The translations under genes were made by a program, and so were the position numbers. From positions 1-64,000 of the forward strand of contig CAKSWU010000006.1 in NCBI GenBank assembly GCA_934513205.1: a stretch of DNA of 64,000 nt, in the 5' to 3' direction. Origin of the DNA: an uncultured Faecalibacterium sp. (lineage in GTDB: Bacteria; Bacillota; Clostridia; Oscillospirales; Ruminococcaceae). Each line of letters opens with the position of its first letter. Position 1 is the first letter of the stretch. Below the pieces are notes generated by a model, which was not told the origin of the DNA, did not search any database, and was given only the letters and a program-made list of their open reading frames with translations. Positions 34,474-42,663 of this stretch are shown here, in pieces.

Positions 34474-34522
34474 TTGACAGCGGGGGCGCGGTTGGGTAAT
34501 ATGGTCTTGTACTGATATATCA
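34474..34522 (+). promoter_or_regulatory. Promoter and palindromic operator of the gntR-type gene
   Basis: -35 TTGACA (34474-34479), 17-bp spacer, -10 TAATAT (34497-34502). The perfect palindrome TGATATATCA (34513-34522) lies at the expected start of transcription, fitting autoregulation. Confidence 0.65.
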
Positions 34523-34550
34523 ATTCGGTGCACTGAAGGGAGAGGAGATC

Positions 34551-35225
34551 ATGCCGTCACTGAGTGCCCGCGAAGTGGCCTACCGGACCATTCGCAGCAG
34601 GATCATCACCATGGAGCTCAAGCCCGGTGATCCTTTGAACGACCGTGAACTTGCGGAGGAACTGGGCATCAGCCGCACCCCCATGCGGGAAGCGCTGCTG
34701 ATGCTGAACCTTGCCCGGATGGTGGACATCAAACCTCAGAGCGGCACCCATGTGGCGCCCATCAACCTGAAGCTGATGGAAATGGAGCAGTTTTCCCGCT
34801 ACACGCTGGAGCGGGAGGTCCTGACCCGTCTGGCGGGGCAGCTGACCGAACAGCAGGTCGCAGAGTACCGCCAGAACATCGAGGACTATCGCCAGCTGGA
34901 AGCAGACCTTGAGCAGCCCCGGCGCTGCACCCGGCTGCTGGAGCTGGACAATGCGTTCCACCGCAAGGCGTTTCAGATCTGCGGCATGGAGGCACACTAC
35001 GATTACATGCTGGCAAGCCTGCAGCATGTGGAGCGCATCCGCACCTTCAGCCTGCAGACTGAGGAAAACAAATCGGTGTGCGGGGCGCATACCCGCATTC
35101 TGGAGGCGGTGATCGGCGGCAGCACCGGAGAGATCGGTGAGGCGCTGCAAAGCCACCTGACCCGCTACCAGCTTTCGGTGGAGCAGGCGCGGGCAGTCCA
35201 CCCGGATTATTTCATCGACCAGTAA
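34551..35225 (+). CDS. GntR-family regulator (FadR/FCD type)
   Basis: A 224-residue regulator. The winged-helix domain is residues 8-70 (VAYRTIRSRIITMELKPGDP, ELAEELGISRTPMREALL, QSGTHVAP). An all-helical FCD ligand domain follows, with metal-binding candidates ELDNAFHRKAF and GAHTRILEAV. FCD regulators often bind sugar acids or other carboxylates. This makes the nearby hexuronate operon (28539-32505) a plausible target, but two unrelated genes lie between. It ends at a terminator. Confidence 0.88.
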   Translation: MPSLSAREVAYRTIRSRIITMELKPGDPLNDRELAEELGISRTPMREALLMLNLARMVDIKPQSGTHVAPINLKLMEMEQFSRYTLEREVLTRLAGQLTEQQVAEYRQNIEDYRQLEADLEQPRRCTRLLELDNAFHRKAFQICGMEAHYDYMLASLQHVERIRTFSLQTEENKSVCGAHTRILEAVIGGSTGEIGEALQSHLTRYQLSVEQARAVHPDYFIDQ

Positions 35226-35234
35226 AGATCCTGC

Positions 35235-35277
35235 AAAGGGGGAACGGCGGAAAAACGCGGTCCCCCCTTTGTTTTTT
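35235..35277 (+). terminator. Terminator of the gntR-type gene
   Basis: AAAGGGGG and CCCCCCTTT form the stem, with an inner GCG-rich part, followed by GTTTTTTG. It is 10 nt after the stop. Confidence 0.75.
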
Positions 35278-35310
35278 GCAGCGGGGCAGGGCAGTCCTTG
35301 AATCCCGTTC

Positions 35311-35339
35311 TTGACCATGCCTGCATTTTGCGGTAAAAT
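35311..35339 (+). promoter_or_regulatory. Promoter of the secreted-protein gene
   Basis: -35 TTGACC (35311-35316), 17-bp spacer, -10 TAAAAT (35334-35339). A TACAAT just downstream (about 35344) is an alternative -10. Confidence 0.5.
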
Positions 35340-35423
35340 CGGGGTACAATCCGGTGTGCCCCCGGACACACCTTTCTGACACCGCGCGTGTCACCTTTTG
35401 AAAAACGACAGGAGGTCTTGAAA

Positions 35424-36353
35424 ATGAAGGCCAAACGATGGATCGCATGGATGCTGGCAGTGGTATTTGTCCTCAGTACAGCGGCAATGCCCGTGCTGGC
35501 AGCAGCTCCTGCCCCGGAGCAGACCGGGGTGGTGGAACAGATCGAAAACGGCGTTGTTACCATCCGGCTCAAGGCCACCGGAAATCTGGTCTATGGCTCG
35601 GACTTTAAGCTGGAGGTCCAGACGACCCCGGAGAACACCCAATACATCGGTGTGGTGCTGGGCACCGGCGGCGAGGCGAACGGGTATGTGACCCTGATCC
35701 TTTCGGACAAGATCCGCACCCTGCTCAAGCTGATCCCGCTGCCCAAAAAGATGTCCGCAACCCCGGATCAGGAGGAAGAGTTCAACGTATACAGCTACCT
35801 CAAGCAGCTCATTGACGGCAACGATGTGAGCGTTCTGCTGCGGGTGGCGGACGAGGTGGTCTCGGTGATGGATGTGCTGCACTTCTATGTGCCCACCATC
35901 CAGCAGATCGCCGATGGCCTGCGCCTTGCGCTGAACCTGATCCGCCGGTATCTGCCGGAGGGGGCCATGAGCCGCATCTATCTGGACGAGCAGCCGGTGG
36001 ACTCCGGCAATTATGTTGCCGGTGCCGTCGCGCTGGAGAGCGGCGATGTGAACACGGCAGGCTTTGCCATGTTCCGCATCAAGCCCCGCACCGAGGGCGT
36101 GAGCCTGCGCTGGTCGCAGGATGCCGGCTCCATGACGGCAGAGGAAGCCCGGAACGCAGATCTGGCTGCGGTGCTGGAAGTGGACGGTCAGGCTGTGCCG
36201 GATGCAAAGATCCGCTATACCTATAAAAAGAACAGCTTTTTCAGCTGCAAGACCGATGCCCGTCCCACGGAACCCGGCACCTATGTGCAGACCGCAGAGG
36301 CGGGCGGCAACTACTCCGGCGGCAAGATCACCCGCACCATCACCATCCGCTGA
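35424..36353 (+). CDS. Secreted protein of unknown function
   Basis: A 309-residue protein with a clear Sec signal (MKAKRWIAWMLAVVFVLSTA, cleavage likely after AMPVLAAA). The mature part starts with a beta-rich region (GVVEQIENGVVTIRLKATG) that is OB- or SH3-like. A helical middle follows (FNVYSYLKQLIDGNDVSVLL ... QIADGLRLALNLIRRYLPEG), then an Ig-like C-terminal beta region (QAVPDAKIRYTYKKNSFFSC ... GTYVQTAEAGGNYSG). No lipobox, LPXTG or binding repeat is seen. I do not recognise the family. AGGAGG is 9 nt before the ATG. Confidence 0.75.
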   Translation: MKAKRWIAWMLAVVFVLSTAAMPVLAAAPAPEQTGVVEQIENGVVTIRLKATGNLVYGSDFKLEVQTTPENTQYIGVVLGTGGEANGYVTLILSDKIRTLLKLIPLPKKMSATPDQEEEFNVYSYLKQLIDGNDVSVLLRVADEVVSVMDVLHFYVPTIQQIADGLRLALNLIRRYLPEGAMSRIYLDEQPVDSGNYVAGAVALESGDVNTAGFAMFRIKPRTEGVSLRWSQDAGSMTAEEARNADLAAVLEVDGQAVPDAKIRYTYKKNSFFSCKTDARPTEPGTYVQTAEAGGNYSGGKITRTITIR

Positions 36354-36364
36354 ACCCCGAGACA

Positions 36365-36405
36365 GCAAAGCAGCCCGCGCCATCCGGCGCGGGCTGCTTT
36401 TTGTT
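36365..36405. terminator. Terminator between convergent genes
   Basis: AGCAGCCCGCGCC / GGCGCGGGCTGCT stem, 4-nt loop, then TTTTTGTTTT on plus. It is only 8 nt from the end of the minus-strand J-domain gene, which it probably also terminates. Confidence 0.85.
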
Positions 36406-36412
36406 TTGTCTG

Positions 36413-37135
36413 TCAGAACCGGAACCGGAAGCCCCAGCCGCCGCAGCAGCAGTTGCACAGCAGGTTCAGCAGGATCATGCTCCAGCACCACTGCATAAGA
36501 CCGCCGGAGCGGGTGTAGGTGGTCTGGGTGGTGCGGTAGGCCTGACCGGGATTCTGCATCCGGCGCAGGTGCATCTGATATTCGGTGTTGCCCGGGTCCA
36601 GCTGTACAGCCCGGCGGGCGTCCTGCAGGGCACCGATGCTGTTGCCCAGACCCTGATGGGCAAGGGAGGACAGATAATACCAGCGGGCATTGCGTCCGCT
36701 CATGCCGTCCAGCACGCGGCGGGCCTCTGCGTAGCGCCCATTGACCACAAAGTTGCGGGCGGCCTGCATCTCCGGGCTGTCGGCACCGGAATAGCTGGCG
36801 CGCCCCTGCGGGCCGTAACCCTGCTGGTAGCCGCCAAAGCCGAAGCCGAACCCGAAGGGGTCAAAGTCCTCAAAGCCGCTCTGGTACCCCTGCTGATAGC
36901 CCTGCTGCTGATAGCCCTGTCGGCTCTGCCCATAATAGGCCCCGCCCGCAGACCCGGCGGTGCCCTTGGTGATGGCGTCGTAGGCCTCCTGCACTTCCTT
37001 GAAGTGCTCCTCGGCGGTGGGGTCGTTGGGGTTCAGGTCCGGGTGCCAGCGTTTGCATTTGGCACGGTAGGCTTTTTTGATCTCGTCATCGCTGGCGCTG
37101 CGGGACACGCCCAGCACTTCATACGGGTCTTTCAT
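36413..37135 (-). CDS. J-domain (DnaJ-like) protein with C-terminal hydrophobic tail
   Basis: A 240-residue protein. The J domain is residues 3-58 ([20 protein letters not shown] then HPDLNPND with the HPD tripeptide) and would stimulate an Hsp70. A Gly/Gln/Tyr-rich region with GYQQGYQ repeats (about 65-110) follows, then a TPR-like helical stretch ([16 protein letters not shown]). The C-terminal segment is Cys-rich and hydrophobic ([20 protein letters not shown]). It lacks the zinc domain of true DnaJ. It is last in a three-gene operon with the zinc-ribbon and DUF5685 genes. Confidence 0.85.
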   Translation of the reverse strand: MKDPYEVLGVSRSASDDEIKKAYRAKCKRWHPDLNPNDPTAEEHFKEVQEAYDAITKGTAGSAGGAYYGQSRQGYQQQGYQQGYQSGFEDFDPFGFGFGFGGYQQGYGPQGRASYSGADSPEMQAARNFVVNGRYAEARRVLDGMSGRNARWYYLSSLAHQGLGNSIGALQDARRAVQLDPGNTEYQMHLRRMQNPGQAYRTTQTTYTRSGGLMQWCWSMILLNLLCNCCCGGWGFRFRF

Positions 37136-37234
37136 GGATGTACTTCCTCACGTCTCATTCCGCGCAGCCGCATTGCCGCGCAACATTCTTATAGTACCGG
37201 AACTGTGCCGGAAAATCAAGCGGAAAAACGCCGC

Positions 37235-38086
37235 TCAGGGGTCGATGCCGCCTTTTTTGCGGGCATCCTTTGCCATTTTGCAGTCGTATTTCAGCCACAC
37301 GCCGGAATACAGGATGTTGCGCAGCAGGTCGGCATCCTCCACGCAGGGCAGGCGCTCAAAGCTCTGGGCGCAGCGGGCAAGCAGCAGCTCGAAGATCTCC
37401 CGCATCTCCTGCTCCCAGCCGGGCTGGGTGCTCAGGGCACAAAGGGGGTTGTAGGCACCCCGGCGCTTGTCCCGCTCCAGATCATCAAAGGCGTCCAGCA
37501 GATAGATGAACTTGCCCAGATGGAAGCCGATGCTGCGCAGCTCCGGCGACCAGTGGTCCTGCCGGTAGTCAAACAGCTCTGCCATCAGCTGACCAAAGCA
37601 GCCGGACACGGCGTCCAGGTCCTGACTGCCCACGGCTTCGTACTCTGCCAGACGCTCCAGACTGCTGCGGATGGCACAGCACTGGCGGGGCCAGCGGGCC
37701 TCGGCGTCCTGCCGGCAGCCGGTCAGCAGGGCCTCGTAGCCCAGCGCCAGCAGGTTCCGGTCGTCCCGCCACTTGTCATCAGCGCTGTAATAGTGCAGTG
37801 CCACACTCAGATCGGCGCAGTAGTCGGTGGGACTGTCCGACCGCCAGTCCACCCCGCGCAGGGGGTGCACCGGACAGCGGCTGTGCCCGGCGGCGGCCTG
37901 CGTCTCGCCCTCGTACAGGCTGCACAGCAGAAGGTCCAGAAAGGTCAGGTCATAACTCAGGGAAAACCGCCCGCGCAGCCCGTGCAGTGCATCAATGCGG
38001 CGGCACAGCCCGCAGTATGCGGTGCGGTAGCGCGCCTGCGCTTCGGGTGTGAGGGCGGTCTGATCCGGCACGATGTATCCAAACAT
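37235..38086 (-). CDS. DUF5685-family protein
   Basis: A 283-residue helical protein starting MFGYIVPDQTALTPEAQARY, with YCGLCRRIDALHG near residue 24 and further conserved Cys (HSRCPVHPL, DYCADLS). It also shows the motif LLDAFDDLERDKRRGAYNP. This Cys-bearing N-terminus and the D-D-x-x-x-D-x-x-x-G stretch resemble DUF5685 proteins, which in Clostridia sit beside DnaJ-like genes. The LxDAxDDxxxD pattern recalls helical prenyl-chain enzymes but the function is unknown. It starts 6 nt after the zinc-ribbon gene's stop codon. Confidence 0.75.
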   Translation of the reverse strand: MFGYIVPDQTALTPEAQARYRTAYCGLCRRIDALHGLRGRFSLSYDLTFLDLLLCSLYEGETQAAAGHSRCPVHPLRGVDWRSDSPTDYCADLSVALHYYSADDKWRDDRNLLALGYEALLTGCRQDAEARWPRQCCAIRSSLERLAEYEAVGSQDLDAVSGCFGQLMAELFDYRQDHWSPELRSIGFHLGKFIYLLDAFDDLERDKRRGAYNPLCALSTQPGWEQEMREIFELLLARCAQSFERLPCVEDADLLRNILYSGVWLKYDCKMAKDARKKGGIDP

Positions 38087-38092
38087 GGCGTG

Positions 38093-38488
38093 TCAGCTCT
38101 TTTTGATGAACTGGGTGCCGCAGCGGGGGCAGGAGATCTGGATGCGTCCCCGGCCCCGGGGCACACGCAGCTTCTGGCGGCACTGGGGGCAGCGGTAGTA
38201 GTGGTAGACTCTGCGGTTGGCCCACTGCTCCTTCAGGCCGCGGAACTTGCTGTCCACACGGTCTTTGATGGCGTAGTAACGATAGTTTTCATCGGTGCGC
38301 TTGGAGATATTGCGGCTCAGGGACCGGTAGTAGCACAGCACCAGCAGCACCGCGCCCACCCATGTGAACAGGCTGAACCGGGTCAGCAGCGACAGCAGCA
38401 GCATCACGATGGACGCAAAGCTCAAAAACTGATTCAGACCATCGGTGCCATAGCGGCCGATCATAAATTGACGGAACTTTTCTCGCAT
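38093..38488 (-). CDS. Membrane protein with C-terminal zinc ribbon
   Basis: A 131-residue protein. Two adjacent transmembrane helices lie at about residues 18-52 (FASIVMLLLSLLTRFSLFTW...). After a basic linker comes YRCPQCRQKLRVPRGRGRIQ then SCPRCGTQFIKKS, a CxxC...CxxC zinc ribbon facing the cytosol. It is the first gene of the operon with DUF5685 and the J-domain protein, which suggests a membrane-linked chaperone or quality-control unit. No specific function can be assigned. Confidence 0.8.
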   Translation of the reverse strand: MREKFRQFMIGRYGTDGLNQFLSFASIVMLLLSLLTRFSLFTWVGAVLLVLCYYRSLSRNISKRTDENYRYYAIKDRVDSKFRGLKEQWANRRVYHYYRCPQCRQKLRVPRGRGRIQISCPRCGTQFIKKS

Positions 38489-38623
38489 ATAACGTTACCT
38501 CAGCAGTCCTTGCGGTTCCCGCACGGGGAACGGCGGGGACGTTTGTTCTTTTACATCTCTAGGATATCAGCCAACCATGAGGAAATTTTGAACAGACTGC
38601 AAATCTATCGTGAAGGACGAAAG

Positions 38624-41032
38624 TTAATCGCACGATTCGGTGCCGCTGCTCTCCCGGCGGCGGACGGTGACGGTGGCTTCGGTGTCCAGTGCGCCCTCCA
38701 TGCGGCAGTGCAGCACGGCGCGGCCCGCTGTGCCGGTGGTGGCAAGATAGGTGCCCGCCATGCCGCCGCGCAGCGGCACGACAGCGGGGCCAAGGATCTT
38801 CACCGGGCCTTCCACGCTCAGCTGCACGGCCTCGCCGCAGTAGGACAGCAGATTGCCGTTCTGGTCAATGGCCCGCAGACTGACAGCGGCGCAGTCCCAA
38901 GTGGGGCCGTCGGTCAGGATGGGGTTGTGGACGGTGCATTCCAGCCGGATGCTCTGCACCGGCTCCCGCACCACCGTGCGCACCGCCCGTCCGTGCCACA
39001 CGGCCTCGAACCGGTACACCGGGGCGGGGTCGCCCAGCACGCCGATGTACCGGCGGTACATGCGCATCACGTCGTTCCAGCCCAGCCGCAGGGAAAGCAT
39101 CCGCGCCTTGGACAGGTGCGAAAGCTCCATGGCGTCCCGGCGCATTTCGTTGAGCAGGGACGCTGCCATTTGGGAGGATGCCGGGTCCATGCCCTCGTAT
39201 TTTTCCAGCAGAGAGCCGACAAAATCGTTGATCTCAATGGGGGGATGGGGCAGCGCGGCAAACCGTCCGTGCCGGTCGGGCGTGAACTCGGCGATATAGT
39301 CATTGTCGCGGTACAGACGCACGCTCTCGGCGTTGGTGAACACCCAGCAGGCAGTCGGAGCGCAGCCGGGCAGGTCCCCCAGAGCCATGGAGGAGGAGAC
39401 CTCCAGCACGATGTCCGAGGGTGCGCGGGCGGTTTTCTGGCTGGCATAGACCGCTGCCGCCAGTTTCGGGTTGCGGAACAGGTCGGTCACGCCATGGTAG
39501 CAGATGCGGTCGCCGCTGCCGAACTCCCGGTGGGTGTTGTAGTCGGACATGCACCAGCCAAAGCTGCCTGCCACGCCCTGCTGGGCAACGGCATCGTTGA
39601 GCACAGCGGCAAACCGCAGAGCGTGCACCAGACGGTGCGCCTCATCGTCAAAGGGTTTGGTGGGCAGCTGCTGCCCGCCAAACTCGCTGATGAGGTAGCC
39701 TTTGCGGGTGTCCGGAGTCACAGCAGTGCGCCCCTCGCAGCCGGGGCCGCGGCCCCGGTAGGAATAGTCGTTGTAGGCGTAGACATCCTCCAGAAGCTGA
39801 CTTTTGCGGAAGTTCCGCGCCCCCGCCGTGGGGCGGGTGGGGTCCAGCCGGCGGATGGCTTCGTTGGTGCGCTTGTAGAACGCTTCATCGTCGGCACTGC
39901 CGTTGATGCGGGCACCCCACAAAAACACGCTGGGGTGGTTGCGGCACTGGCAGACCATCTCCCGGCAGTTCTGCAGAGCCTGCGCCTTCCACGCATCGTC
40001 CCCGATATACTGCCAGCCGGGCATCTCGGTGAACACCAGCAGCCCCAGCTCATCGCAGGCGTCCAGAAACGCCGGGCTCTGGGGATAGTGGCTGGTGCGC
40101 ACAGCATTGCAGCCCAGCTCTTTTTTCAGCAGCTGAGCGTCCAGACGCTGCAGGCTGTCCGGCATGGCGTAGCCCTGATAGGCAAAGCTCTGGTGCCGAT
40201 TCAGGCCCCGCAGCTCCACGCGCTGACCGTTCAGGTACAGCCCGCCTGCCACGAACTGCACGGTGCGGAAGCCGAACCGCACGGACTTTTCGTCCAGCAC
40301 CCGGTCCGGCAGACCGCCGGTGCCGGGACGGATGAGCTGCACCGTCAGGGTGTACAGGGTGGGGTGGTCGATACTCCACGGATGGACGCCGTTCAGGGTG
40401 CCGGTGATGGGCAGGGAAAGCTCTCCCCCATAGACTGCCCGGCTGCCGGAGGGGCTGCGGATCTCGGCCTGCAGGGCGCAGCCCACCGTCTCGCCCACGG
40501 TGGAGGTGTAGATGCGGAAATCGCCCCCGGCCTTTGCTTCGATGAACACATCCCGCAGATAGGCAGGCTCCTTGATGTCCAGACAGACGGCGCGGTAGAT
40601 GCCGCCATAGGTCAGGAAGTCGATGCTCCCCCCAAAGGGCGGGACGTTCAGGTCCTCGCGGCTGTCGCAGCGCACCGCCACCACGTTCGTTTCGCCCAGA
40701 TGCAGCGCGCAGGTCAGGTCCACCGTGAACGCCGTGTAGCCGCAGGCGTGATGGAACAGCCGCCGTCCGTTGCAAAAGACGGTGGCGTCATGGGCGATGG
40801 CGCCAAAGGTGAGCAGCACGGTGCGTCCTGCCCATTCCCGGGGGGCAAAAAACTCCCGCCGGTAGCCGCACAGCCGCTGGTATTCGTTTTCGTTGCAGTA
40901 GTTGTAGGGCAGCACCTTCACGGTATGGGGGATGCGCACCGGTTCAAGCTCCAGTCCGCACACCGGACGCACCAGCTCCGGGTCAAACTGCGGGGCATAC
41001 AGCCAGCCTTCGTTCCAATCGTAGTGTTCCAT
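38624..41032 (-). CDS. GH2-family glycoside hydrolase lacking the usual acid/base glutamate
   Basis: An 802-residue protein. It has the GH2 sugar-binding jelly roll (residues about 1-170), an Ig-like domain (170-270) and a TIM barrel from LRGLNRHQSFAYQGYAMPDS. The nucleophile is expected at Glu450 in YLISEFGGQ. At the acid/base position the protein reads LWGARINGSADDE, where related enzymes I recall have RINES; Gly378 therefore replaces the glutamate. The rest, including SFGWCMSDYNTHREFGSGDR and ICYHGVTDLFRNPKLAAAVY, is well conserved, and the C-terminal beta domains are complete. There is no signal peptide, so it is cytosolic. It may be a weak or inactive beta-galactosidase/glucuronidase-like enzyme. 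It is probably monocistronic; a strong GC-rich hairpin lies at 41150-41185. Confidence 0.85.
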   Translation of the reverse strand: MEHYDWNEGWLYAPQFDPELVRPVCGLELEPVRIPHTVKVLPYNYCNENEYQRLCGYRREFFAPREWAGRTVLLTFGAIAHDATVFCNGRRLFHHACGYTAFTVDLTCALHLGETNVVAVRCDSREDLNVPPFGGSIDFLTYGGIYRAVCLDIKEPAYLRDVFIEAKAGGDFRIYTSTVGETVGCALQAEIRSPSGSRAVYGGELSLPITGTLNGVHPWSIDHPTLYTLTVQLIRPGTGGLPDRVLDEKSVRFGFRTVQFVAGGLYLNGQRVELRGLNRHQSFAYQGYAMPDSLQRLDAQLLKKELGCNAVRTSHYPQSPAFLDACDELGLLVFTEMPGWQYIGDDAWKAQALQNCREMVCQCRNHPSVFLWGARINGSADDEAFYKRTNEAIRRLDPTRPTAGARNFRKSQLLEDVYAYNDYSYRGRGPGCEGRTAVTPDTRKGYLISEFGGQQLPTKPFDDEAHRLVHALRFAAVLNDAVAQQGVAGSFGWCMSDYNTHREFGSGDRICYHGVTDLFRNPKLAAAVYASQKTARAPSDIVLEVSSSMALGDLPGCAPTACWVFTNAESVRLYRDNDYIAEFTPDRHGRFAALPHPPIEINDFVGSLLEKYEGMDPASSQMAASLLNEMRRDAMELSHLSKARMLSLRLGWNDVMRMYRRYIGVLGDPAPVYRFEAVWHGRAVRTVVREPVQSIRLECTVHNPILTDGPTWDCAAVSLRAIDQNGNLLSYCGEAVQLSVEGPVKILGPAVVPLRGGMAGTYLATTGTAGRAVLHCRMEGALDTEATVTVRRRESSGTESCD

Positions 41033-41212
41033 GGCAGGTTCTCCGTCTTTTCAGTCACTTTACCTCTTATGGTATCACAAAGATATGAACGAAAAAAGCA
41101 TCCGTGCCCTCTTTTGTGCCCGCAAAACAGAAATTTTGCCGGCCTGCAAAAGCCCCCGGGCGTTTTGCCCAAGAAACGCCCGGGGAAATTGTATAATAAT
41201 TCCTGTGAAAAT

Positions 41213-41250
41213 GAAGCGCCGGAACGTCTGTGACGTTCCGGCGCTTCAAA
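41213..41250 (-). terminator. Terminator of the flavodoxin-like gene
   Basis: GAAGCGCCGGAACGTC and its complement give a perfect 16-bp stem around a 3-nt loop. It ends ATTTTC on the minus strand, 17 nt beyond the stop codon. Confidence 0.8.
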
Positions 41251-41263
41251 ATTTATTCTTACC

Positions 41264-41884
41264 TCAGCGGATAAAGCTGGTCATGGGACGCTTGGGGTTC
41301 TGGGGGTGTGCAAACCCGGCGGCTTTGCCTGCTTCGATGCAATGCAGCAGCCACGCCATGTTGCGGCCCAGCTCCTGCATCACGGCGCAGCCCTCGGCAT
41401 CCTGCAGCACCTGCTCGGCGTTGGAGCCGTGCACCATGGCCCAGTAGGAGCCGTTGACCAGCGGCATCTGGAAGAACTGCGGGTACTTGACCAGCTGGTC
41501 CAGCGTGGTGGTGGTGCCGGCACGGCGGGCAGAGCAGCAGATGGCGGCGGGCTTATAGGCCAGATACTGCCCGCCTGCGTAGGACAGACGGTCCATAAAG
41601 CTGGTCATGTTGCCGGAAGCGGAGGCGTAGTGCACCGGACTGCCGAACACAAAGCCGTCGGCGGTCTTTGCCTTTTCGATGGCCTCGTTGACCACCCCGC
41701 CAAACACGCAGCCGCTGCCGCTGCGGCAGCCGCCGCAGCCGATGCAGCCGCCAATGGGCTGGCCGCCCACGTGCAGGATCTCGGTGTCCACTCCGGCATC
41801 GTTCAGTTCCTTGGCAATGAGGGACAGGGCGGTATAGGTGCAGCCCTTTTCGTGGGGGCTGCCGTTGATGAGCAGAACTTTCAT
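41264..41884 (-). CDS. Flavodoxin-like NAD(P)H-dependent FMN reductase family protein
   Basis: A 206-residue protein with the FMN-binding start KVLLINGSPHEKGCTYTALS, a Cys/Gly-rich loop GGCIGCGGCRSGSGCVFGG near residues 45-63, and FGSPVHYASASGNMTSFMDR for the flavin ring. Such iron-sulfur-flavoprotein-like reductases transfer electrons to quinones or other acceptors. The C-terminus is helical. It has a good promoter of its own (41943-41971) and stands alone. Confidence 0.88.
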   Translation of the reverse strand: MKVLLINGSPHEKGCTYTALSLIAKELNDAGVDTEILHVGGQPIGGCIGCGGCRSGSGCVFGGVVNEAIEKAKTADGFVFGSPVHYASASGNMTSFMDRLSYAGGQYLAYKPAAICCSARRAGTTTTLDQLVKYPQFFQMPLVNGSYWAMVHGSNAEQVLQDAEGCAVMQELGRNMAWLLHCIEAGKAAGFAHPQNPKRPMTSFIR

Positions 41885-41942
41885 GGAAATACTCTCCTTT
41901 TGCGGTCAGAATGCGCCGAAAAACCCCGGCGCTGCCGGCTTT

Positions 41943-41971
41943 ATTGTAGCACAACCGGGACGCCGGCGCAA
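41943..41971 (-). promoter_or_regulatory. Promoter of the flavodoxin-like gene
   Basis: Minus strand -35 TTGCGC (41966-41971), 17-bp spacer, -10 TACAAT (41943-41948). Confidence 0.6.
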
Positions 41972-41991
41972 CGCACCCGGGTCAGCGGCTC

Positions 41992-42020
41992 TTGACAAGA
42001 ATATGCCGTTGGGCGATAAT
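41992..42020 (+). promoter_or_regulatory. Promoter of rsmD
   Basis: -35 TTGACA (41992-41997), 17-bp spacer, -10 GATAAT (42015-42020). Confidence 0.7.
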
Positions 42021-42081
42021 AAAAGATACAAAAAAAGCAAAACACCGCCGGGCACACCGGCTGACAGAGGAGGAAAAAAGT

Positions 42082-42663
42082 ATGCGCGTGATCGCAGGAG
42101 ACGCCCGGGGGCGGCGTCTGGAAGCACTGCCCGGCACCGATGTGACCCGGCCCACCCTTTCACAGGTGAAGGAGGCCATGTTCAGCATCGTTCAGTTCGA
42201 CCTGCCCGGGGCCAGAGTACTGGACCTGTACGCCGGAAGCGGTCAGCTGGGCATCGAGGCGCTGAGCCGGGGCGCGGCCCGGTGCGTTTTTCTGGATGAG
42301 AACCGGGAAGCGGTGAACATCATCCTGCGCAACTGCAAAAGCTGCGGGGTGTTCGACCGCAGCCGGGTGAACATCGGCGAGGCAGCACGCTACCTTTCTG
42401 CCTGCCGGGAGCAGTTCGACGTGGTTCTGCTGGACCCGCCTTTCCGCGGTGGTACGCTGGAAAAGATCCTTCCGGCGGTGGGCGGCTGCACGGCACCCGG
42501 CGGCGTGGTGCTGTGTGAGAGCGAGACCGGCATCGTGCTGCCGGCTCAGGCAGGCGGCCTGACCCTGCAAAAGCAGTACAAGTACGGCAGGGTGCTGCTG
42601 TGGAAGTACACAAAGCCCATGCAGGCCCCGGAGGACCATGAGCAGGAGGGAGAAGCACTATGA
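42082..42663 (+). CDS. rsmD: 16S rRNA (guanine(966)-N2)-methyltransferase
   Basis: A 193-residue SAM-dependent methyltransferase that modifies G966 of 16S rRNA. MRVIAGDARGRRLEALPG opens the protein, VKEAMFSIVQ follows, and the SAM site is VLDLYAGSGQLGIEALSRG. The catalytic motif is LLDPPFRGG. Start 42082 is preceded by GAGGAGGA. In many Firmicutes rsmD is followed by coaD, but here a small coiled-coil gene follows with a 4-nt overlap. Confidence 0.93.
   Translation: MRVIAGDARGRRLEALPGTDVTRPTLSQVKEAMFSIVQFDLPGARVLDLYAGSGQLGIEALSRGAARCVFLDENREAVNIILRNCKSCGVFDRSRVNIGEAARYLSACREQFDVVLLDPPFRGGTLEKILPAVGGCTAPGGVVLCESETGIVLPAQAGGLTLQKQYKYGRVLLWKYTKPMQAPEDHEQEGEAL

Noticed and set aside
41150..41185. 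Strong GC hairpin CCCCCGGGCGTTT with its complement as a terminator
   Set aside because: It has no proper T tract on either strand and sits upstream of the GH2 start, so its role is unclear; it is only mentioned in the GH2 entry.
36401..41233. An open frame of about 1610 codons on the plus strand
   Set aside because: It lies antisense to the J-domain, DUF5685, zinc-ribbon and GH2 genes, is rich in His/Gln/Ala/Gly as expected from the reverse complement of GC-rich codons, and has no ribosome site or family motif.
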